A stretch of 15,049 bases of DNA. Origin: an uncultured Sinobacteraceae bacterium (lineage in GTDB: Bacteria > Pseudomonadota > Gammaproteobacteria > Steroidobacterales > Steroidobacteraceae). Within the stretch, counting starts at the first letter, position 1. Each line of letters starts with the position of its first letter. The stretch is taken from the NCBI GenBank assembly GCA_937902995.1, contig CALEKY010000081.1:1-15049 (forward strand), written 5' to 3'. The notes beneath the pieces are model-generated. The model saw only the letters and a program-made list of their open reading frames with translations, was not told the DNA's origin and did not search any database. Made by a program: the position numbers and the translations under genes. This document shows positions 14,333-15,049 of the stretch, piece by piece.

Positions 14333-14986
14333 TTACCCTGCTCTCGCCTTGGACGTCAGCGCTGACCGCCCATCCGTCCGTCTCTGCAATCGGGCAACAA
14401 TCCTCAAGATCAAAGCCGCTACGACGGCGGCCGCGATCGGTGCGAACTCCAGCATCGATACCGCGCGCGACACGTAGCTGATCGCGAAAATGAGCCAGAC
14501 GTAATACGAGCCCGTCGTGTGCAGGAGGCGCCAGGCCTGGGGGCCGATGACCTTGGCGGTCGCATCGAAGGACGTTGCCGTCATCGCGGCGACGAATACG
14601 TAGGCGATGCCGCCGAACACCCACGTGATCGCCGGAATCGTCGCGAAGTGTTCCGGCGCAATGACGCGAAGGGAAAGAATGGCGGCGAAATGCGTGAAAT
14701 GCGCAACGGCAAACGACACTCCCAGATAACGCCGATTACGTCGTTGCCAGCGCGTCCACGCGCACGGCCAAAGCTGCGCAAGCGCAGACGCGGAAAACGC
14801 GAGCAGAAACAAGACCACCGCCAATCGCGCCGTGACACGCATGACGATGTGCACCGCATCGTCGCTATCGGGCGTCGTCAATGCGCTGGCCGCAACGAGA
14901 CCGCCGACCACCAAGGCCGTGATGCCGACAATCCGCCAGCCGTCGAATAGGCTGTAGGCTGTGGACTGTGGGCTGTAGCTAGGCAT
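14333..14986 (-). CDS. Ferric-reductase-like six-TM membrane protein
   Basis: With the ATG at 14986 the protein has 217 residues and about six membrane helices (near 18-36, 52-72, 88-108, 119-138, 158-174, 181-198). Histidines fall in 'AHFTHFAAI' (H96, H99) and 'WRLLHTTGSYYVWLIF' (H156), the pattern of the ferric reductase-like/MsrQ-like cytochrome b domain that binds heme and moves electrons across the inner membrane. No flavin or NAD domain is present, so it would need partners. The frame stays open to the window edge (base 15049), so a start further upstream is possible. The first residues (about 4-13) are encoded by a heptad repeat, just before the first helix. It converges with the MBL-fold gene 45 bp away. 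Confidence 0.78.
   Translation of the reverse strand: MPSYSPQSTAYSLFDGWRIVGITALVVGGLVAASALTTPDSDDAVHIVMRVTARLAVVLFLLAFSASALAQLWPCAWTRWQRRNRRYLGVSFAVAHFTHFAAILSLRVIAPEHFATIPAITWVFGGIAYVFVAAMTATSFDATAKVIGPQAWRLLHTTGSYYVWLIFAISYVSRAVSMLEFAPIAAAVVAALILRIVARLQRRTDGRSALTSKARAG
14950..14977 (+). repeat. Four-unit heptad repeat in the start of the membrane-protein gene
   Basis: Four consecutive 7-bp units: GGCTGTA, GGCTGTG, GACTGTG, GGCTGTA. It is the cleanest array of the dispersed GRCTGWR family. On the minus strand it encodes roughly residues 4-13 (YSPQSTAYSL) of the ferric-reductase-like protein. Confidence 0.7.
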
Positions 14987-15049
14987 TGCGGTCGTGACTC
15001 GTAATGCGTGATCGTAAGCAGGCTGGTTGCTGTCGTTGTCGATTGTCAA

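Noticed and set aside
1..15049. Mobile elements, CRISPR arrays, tRNA or rRNA genes
   Set aside because: No transposase or integrase motifs, no regularly spaced identical repeats with unique spacers, and no tRNA- or rRNA-like segments were seen; the heptad arrays have no spacers.

Overview
This is a 15 kb stretch of moderately GC-rich bacterial chromosome, densely packed with protein genes on both strands. I saw no rRNA, tRNA, CRISPR array, transposase or phage gene. The gene content points to a gammaproteobacterium: a stand-alone FimV C-terminal domain, a MipA/OmpV outer-membrane protein, a poly-glycine lipoprotein, an E. coli-type phosphoglucomutase and a pseudomonad-like ornithine cyclodeaminase. 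A deep-branching or uncultured line near Steroidobacter/Xanthomonadales/Nevskiales would fit, but that placement is inference from gene style.

Left part (1-5322) is mainly cell-envelope genes. The 3' part of an Ig-like surface protein gene is followed 28 bp later by a MipA/OmpV gene. Next comes a small FimV-type TPR-domain gene, possibly preceded by a short leader ORF. On the minus strand are a VOC/glyoxalase-fold gene and a large lipoprotein gene. The lipoprotein gene is split by an apparent one-base frameshift and ends in a clear hairpin terminator.

Middle part (5608-9180) is metabolism. A LysR-type regulator is divergent from panB (pantothenate/CoA synthesis). Their shared 92 bp gap carries several inverted repeats and a good -35 box. 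panB converges on pgm (glucose-1-P/glucose-6-P interconversion).

Right-middle part (9392-11946) is an arginine-degradation unit. Arginase and ornithine cyclodeaminase lie in one minus-strand operon, predicted to convert arginine to ornithine plus urea and then ornithine to proline plus ammonia. An Lrp/AsnC-family regulator is divergent from it, a standard layout for local amino-acid-responsive control.

Right end (11970-15049) holds two divergent GNAT acetyltransferases, a membrane-anchored metallo-beta-lactamase-fold hydrolase with a strongly acidic tail, and a six-TM ferric-reductase-like membrane protein near the window edge.

The most interesting pattern that genes alone do not explain is a dispersed family of degenerate 7-bp repeats (consensus GRCTGWR) at four or more places. 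One copy lies inside the first codons of the membrane-protein gene and another supplies the stop codon of the LysR gene. Because seven is not a multiple of three, changes in copy number there would shift reading frames.
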